Shown here: piece by piece, positions 58,801 through 64,000 of the stretch
Numbering within the stretch: position 1 is the stretch's first letter
Layout: every line of letters starts with the position of its first letter
NCBI GenBank assembly: GCA_022578965.1
Contig: MU400514.1
Span: forward strand, 1-64,000
Reading direction: 5' to 3'
DNA length: 64,000 nucleotides
Origin: Xylaria sp. FL1777
Lineage: Eukaryota > Ascomycota > Sordariomycetes > Xylariales > Xylariaceae
Notes under the pieces: model-generated
Databases searched by the model: none
What the model was told of the DNA's origin: nothing
The model's input: only the letters and a program-made list of their open reading frames with translations
Program-made: the position numbers and the translations under genes

Positions 58801-61800
58801 CGCAGGTATCGTCTGGGAAACTCATCGTCGAAGAACGCTTTTTGCGACGAAGGAAGAGTGGTATACAGCTAGCTGCAGGGCAAATCACCCCGCCGTAAAC
58901 ATGGTTCAATCTATTCGTTCCAACGCCGCGCCTATTCAACGTACAAAGGCGTCTAGCGCTCGGCAGCGGCCCGAGGGGATGGTGAAGATGGGGGCCGGTG
59001 GAATCTCATGTATGTATGTACATAACAACTGAGCGTAGTGCAGTCTACGTGCCAGGTAATAGCCTGCTGAGAAAAGTACCAGTAAGGTTCGACATAGATT
59101 AATAATAAGCGCGACCTCGTGAATTAGGCGAGTCAGTGGCAACTCAAAAGGGACTGCTGGTGAGGTCATTGTTGGGGGCTAATAATGAATTCATGCATAT
59201 AGGTACTACCATACCTACATATTATACTCGACTACGCATACTGGTTGTCTCCTTTTAGAATCCTTGGTGTAAGCAATACGATCCCTTGATACAACCAATA
59301 GAAGACTTCACGAATATGAACAAATGTATTGCAATATGATAGGACATTTATAGTAGTTATATATGTACGGCACTTTACAATGTATAACTTCCCTAATCCT
59401 GTTTTGAGGAAGCGAGTATAATATGCTACGTAATTACATGTATTCACATCGCGTACATCATGTTGCTCCTCTGAGTTATACTGGAATCGGAGTTGGCTAC
59501 ATGTGGACTACTGGATCGTCTGCTAAACCCCTTTTAAAGCCAAGTCTTTATGGTAACACCTGACTAGGGACCTGACTACCTAGTAATAGCATGGCTCTTT
59601 TTGTTGCGTACGCATATTCCCTTTTTCCCTTCTTCCCTGCCTATACCACACTACAGTGTACTAGTGTAGACTTTAAGTAGTCCCCGCAAGATGACTGCAG
59701 TTCCTGCAATAAGCCAAGACCAATGGTATCACCAATCGCCACAGCCTTCATGCTCAGCGCTTAATCTTTAATTATAATTAACCTAATTGGAGGTCTACCA
59801 CACTCGCTCTCGTCACCGGGCAACTCTCTTGTGTCCAGAGAGAAATGTGTCGCTGTTCGTTATGTAGGACTATAGCTATCTTGGTAGCCGTATCTATTTG
59901 CGAAACATGAAGCCTTCTCTGTTGACGTTTCGTTCGGCGTGATGACTGATGATGCTACGGCACTATGTAGGTACCTGGTGTGCCTGATATTTGGGAGCGG
60001 ATAATCTGTCTTAGGCGAGCGATTGGCCTAGAAGTTCTGGTCGGGTCTCCTGGAGCACTCCCACACCCGCGCGGAATGGCACACGACCGCGTGGCGTGTC
60101 TTGAAATGCTTACTACCAGCAGCGTCACATTGGCATTGCATGGTGCCGGTACTGTACGCAGTATATCGTGGTTGGCATGTGCTGTCGGCCGGCATCCATA
60201 TCTTTCTGGTTCGTCTAAGTAGATACATCTGAAGCCCGGTGCGCCCTCGTTCACGCCCCCATCGTCATTCGTTCAACTTTCGAGGTATACTCGCCAGCCG
60301 GTACTCAAACTTGATGATTAACGTTCCGATCGGCCCACTGCAGCGAATCTATAGCTCCCGTTATGCATGACATTCATTCTAACGTGCTTGGAAGCAATGT
60401 TGAGTTTGTCCCTTGCATGGAATGTCTCCCGACTGAACTAAATCAGGCAGACTCAGCCACTGTAATTAACGTTTCTACCGGCGCCGCCATACTATCCCTT
60501 TTCGGTCCGACTGCCTGCGCTAGGTCTTCCAGTTGTCTTGCTTGTTGATGATCATGTAGGTATGGGAGTCGAATGCCGTACCGGCTATAGATCAGATCGA
60601 GGTCAACGTCACCCAAGCTCACTTTAGTAAAACTCTATACAACACATCACTATTACTCTTGTTTGCCTTGTCAGTTCGCCGACCGCCGAGGCGAAGTGAG
60701 TATTGATCTGCGTGTGTTTCAACCCACTAATTAGGACGTGGTAGTGGATAAGTAACATCGTCGACGCTTGATGCCCAATCCACAGCCGGGGAGCGTCGTC
60801 TTGGAGGGTCCCAGTTGGTTTGAGCTGCTGCCGTGAGGCACAGTCCGGGAAGACCCCCAAGGGCCAAAATCTAGAATAGGACTGGTGTCGTTCACTCCAC
60901 TTAGTCCACAGGCGACGCTCATTTCGAATGTTGAAGAGCTATAGGTAGACCGAGAATCACTACAACGAAAGACACTACCCGTTATAGTTCGATCCTCCGC
61001 TCGTATCGGCATGTCATCTCTAGATGTAGCCCCCATATTCAAACTGCTGGTATCCATGGTTCATTGGATACGTCAACGAGCCCATCCATGCAGTCATACT
61101 GCTGTTATATAGATGTACCGCTCAGTGAGTTGCATAACACTATCGAGGACCAAAATATCTCCTAGGTGATGGACCTTAGGACGAAACACAAAGCAAGCAT
61201 ATGCAAGATCCGTCCATTGACGCTGTGTAGCATCGTATACCTGCTTCTCAGATAGGATGCGAACACGTGTGGGCAATGATAAGAGACTAGCAATACCTAC
61301 CAGCTCGAGTCATATGCAAGGGCCGTATTGCGAGGTGTGTATACGCAGTATAAGAGACCACGACGTTTCCGGCACACATGTGATACCACCCACCTATTGA
61401 CAGGCATTTCATCCCCCACAATGAAAAATACCCTGCATTTTTGAAACAAGCGACCGTCTGAGACGACCTACATTGGCGTTGCCTTGGTGTCGCCTTGGTG
61501 GCGGCAACGGTAACGTCGGCGAAGGTGAAGCCAGTTAGGCTAATTAGTCTCTGCTGTCAATCTCGATTCCTGTCTCGCCAACTCGGATCTCCTCCCCGGA
61601 GTCAGCCTGTAGGGCTGGGTACGCCCAAAAGGGCTGGTGATCAAGCCGACGAAGGCCGGGCTCGGGTCTTGTAACATATCTTGCAACGTCTTTGATATCC
61701 CAAGCAAGCAACGCCTCCGATGTCGTCACCAAAAAGGGCTTAGGCGACTCGAGCGTTACAACTCACTCGAGTATGCCTTATTCAGCCAGTGATGTCAAGT

Positions 61801-62903
61801 TTTCACGCATTGAGGCGTTTTCCTTCGTTTAAGTTTTCTTTTTTCGTTTTTTGTTCCTCATCTAGGAACAAAAGGCCTTTTTGCAGTCCTATGACGATAA
61901 AATGCTCAGTCAACACGAACATAGGAAGAGACATATTGCCATAATTAGTATATTGGCATGAGACACAGCAAGGATGGGCGATAAGGCGTTACCCAGATTC
62001 ATGACAACAACTTCTCTGCCTATGGAAAACCATTATTCTCAAACTCAACATGTCACGACCCGGTCATCCTTTACTCATCCTTTTTATAGCTTCTGAATTC
62101 ATGCGTAGGTTTGAAGCGACTTTCACATTCCAGCTGTTTAGTAACCACACCCTCAGACCTGATTCATAATCAGTTTCACCCTGAGAGTCGGTGTTATCAG
62201 ATGCCAACCGAATAGAATTAGAGGATAAGAGCGAACACTTGCGCTGATGCTCAACCCGTCAAGTATGGCTATCTATATATCGGCCCGGGCATCGGGGAGT
62301 CCTGATAACTCATACAACCTCGAAGCAGTCCATATATGGACAGCCTCCGCTATTTTAAGATATGAGCGGATTAACCCGCCATCTACCGAAGAAAAAGCGG
62401 CTCTTGAAAGTATTCGCTTTGACGCGCCCTACCGTGCTTCTCCCTGCATTATCAATTGGGTCTGATATGGAGACGGCCTATCAAGTCCCCATCTCGGTGC
62501 AGTAAGCCCCCTCCTAACCGGAGGGCGGTGAAAATTTGAATGACAAGTCTTTCGAGCTGTCATTCGTTTTCCCTTGCCTTTGGCCCTCCAAAACAAAACC
62601 TAGGTGATGGTGCAGCTAACAGTCTCTCACGGGACCAGTGCCGTGGTCGGCGGGTTTTGTGGGTAATGTGTGATCCGGCGTGGAACTGTCACGATAGTAG
62701 GGTCGCGAGGACGGAGGACCCAGACATCGTGAGTTCGATATCAGATGGTGTGCGTTGGTAGAAAGAGGGGGGAAGAGATTAAGATGTGGATGACTATAAA
62801 ACACTGTCTCTGTCTTTTTATCTCTCCGGGCATGCTCAGGGTTTGAACATACGTGCCGTAATTCTGTAGCGTCCAAAATTTGAAGCTTCGATTTTAGCCC
62901 ATC
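55895..62903. other. 7-kb gene-free divergent interval
   Basis: This is the longest empty stretch in the window, between the transcription factor (-) and sugar porter (+) starts. It has five copies of TACGCAGTA or its complement (56901, 57778, 58069, 60155, 61342) and many GTATAC/TAGGTA words. Short open frames are abundant but without domains. One coding-like segment at 61544-61759 is listed separately. I see no transposase, reverse transcriptase, tRNA or rRNA. Confidence 0.5.
61544..61759 (-). other. coding-like segment, unidentified
   Basis: On the minus strand a frame without a clear ATG reads VTLESPKPFLVTTSEALLAW, DIKDVARYVTRPEPGLRRLD, HQPFWAYPALQADSG and EEIRVGETGIEIDSRD before a stop. 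Local base composition is more GC-rich than its surroundings. It could be a terminal exon or a gene relic, and I do not recognise it. Confidence 0.22.
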
Positions 62904-64000
62904 ATGACTGTCGCTTCAAAGTATCAACTTCGTGGTGGTCCACTAGTTGCTTTAGTGACATTGATTGATGCGAGTCAGTATTTCTAAATCTATTCAATAG
63001 TATTAAATGACAGATTGCTGATATTGGGGTCCAGTGTCCGCGTGCTGGTTTGGGTATTGCCAGGTTAGTCTAAGACGATAGCGACAAGGTGCTCAACTCA
63101 TGTGTAATGTTCAGGGCGTGTTTGCCGGTGTTCTTGTGTCGCCGGACTTTTTGAACCTTTTCCCTGCCATCAATAATGGAAACATTTCTGGTGCTGTAAC
63201 AAGTAGTTTCTTTGTAAGTCCCGCATCTCCCACGTCCTTTTGCCACTACCTACCAACTGTCTGAGCAAGCCTACTAACAGGAATGTATCAATGCCAGATT
63301 GGAGCATTCGTGGGTGCCTTGGTTGCCTTCATTTTGGGTGACAAGCTTGGCCGCAAGAAGACCATTATAGCAGGCCATGTCTTGAACACGGTAGGCGCAG
63401 CACTACAGGCCTCGGCGTACAGTCTTCCGCAGCTCGTCATAGGAAGGACGTTAAATGGCATCGGAATAGGTGTCACATCGACTATGTCACCGGTTTATCT
63501 CGGAGAGTGTGTGAGACCTCATCTCCGTGGCCGTCTGCTCGTCATTGGGGCGTCTTCCAACGTATCGTCCTTCGCGCTGTCCAGCTGGATCAACTATGCA
63601 CTATCCTTCCGCAACGGTCCGCTGCAATGGCGGCTGCCATTAGCGATTCAGCTCTTTTTCCCTTTGATAATTTTCCCGCTCGCACCATTTGTGCCTGAGA
63701 GTCCAAGGTGGCTACTGCTCGTGGGCCGAGACGACGAAGGAAAGGAAGTGCTTTCGAAGCTTAACGATGAATCTGTCACTGGCGACTTGGTAACAGCCGA
63801 CTACAAATCTATCAAAGCATCTATCCTCCTCGAGAAGTTTCATCAAGTGCCTCTGTCAGATGTCCTGCGAAATCGAGACAGGACCCAGAACCTCCGCCGC
63901 CTAATCCTGTCATGCGGGACGCAATTCATGCAGCAATTCAGTGGCATCAATAGTCTGGTATGAGTATTCAAGATCTTCGTTATTCAGTTAGTGTGTTTCT
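62904..64000 (+). CDS. MFS sugar porter, 3' part outside the window
   Basis: Exons 62904-62973, 63035-63063 (29 bp), 63115-63213 and 63298-63957, followed by a GTATGA donor. At least 319 residues are encoded before the window ends. The joined sequence reads PLVALVTLIDAMSACWFGYC, QGVFAGVLVSPDFLNLFP, IGAFVGALVAFILGDKLGRK, then GRTLNGIGIGVTSTMSPVYL and GECVRPHLRGRL, PFVPESPRWLLLVGR, and QFMQQFSGINSL. These are the sugar-porter signatures (DxxGRR-type loop, PESPRW, QQxSGIN). The family imports sugars or related polyols, usually with protons. The aspartate of the usual TM1 motif FGYDxG is cysteine here (FGYCQG), so proton coupling may differ. The acceptor of exon 4 is chosen at CCAG/ATTGG to keep frame. 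Confidence 0.88.

Overview
The window looks like nuclear DNA of a filamentous ascomycete (Pezizomycotina), most plausibly a Sordariomycete. The signs are genes split by short introns with GTRNGT donors, CTRAC-like branch points and YAG acceptors, and families that are typical of or restricted to filamentous fungi: a HET domain, a SAT4/PTH11-type 7TM domain, a C2H2 plus fungal-specific regulator, a Vtc1 chaperone and a complex I PSST subunit. I found no rRNA, tRNA or CRISPR, and no intact autonomous transposon. Gene density is low: 17 well-supported genes in 64 kb, with gene-free stretches of up to 7 kb rich in ACCT/TAGG tetranucleotides and in a recurrent word, TACGCAGTA.

Layout. 1-17 kb is mainly housekeeping. 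It holds an Ahc1-like ADA subunit (-), an Alba-like nucleic-acid-binding protein (+), Vtc1 (-), a Tctex1 dynein light chain (+), CTP:phosphocholine cytidylyltransferase (-) and an F-box protein (-). A 301-bp MITE with TA target-site copies lies between Vtc1 and the dynein light chain. 17.7-20.5 kb is empty. 20.5-27.3 kb is a membrane-protein block: a seven-exon DHA-type MFS transporter, then a 934-residue fusion of a SAT4-type 7TM domain to a FucP-like MFS permease. 27.3-31.8 kb is empty, followed by the PSST subunit of complex I (+). 34.6-42.3 kb carries a GPI-anchored cysteine-rich wall protein, an Hv1 proton channel, a class 1A dihydroorotate dehydrogenase and a Mag2/RNF10-like RING protein, all on the minus strand.

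43.0-56 kb holds a likely heterokaryon-incompatibility/NLR-type gene (HeLo-like, HET, ankyrin repeats) whose repeat tail is broken by a stop and frame changes. It also holds a Crp1/Mdg1-like CBM48 protein with a 975-bp intron and a 994-residue C2H2 plus fungal_trans regulator. After a 7-kb gap, a sugar-porter gene starts at 62.9 kb and runs off the window.

No operon-like or biosynthetic cluster is evident. The most unusual items are the 7TM-transporter fusion, the HeLo-like/HET/ankyrin protein and its decaying tail, the sugar porter lacking the usual TM1 aspartate, the MITE, and the dispersed TACGCAGTA word. All multi-exon models were joined by hand from reading frame, splice signals and family conservation. 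Intron borders are therefore predictions, although every model keeps frame to its stop or to the window edge.
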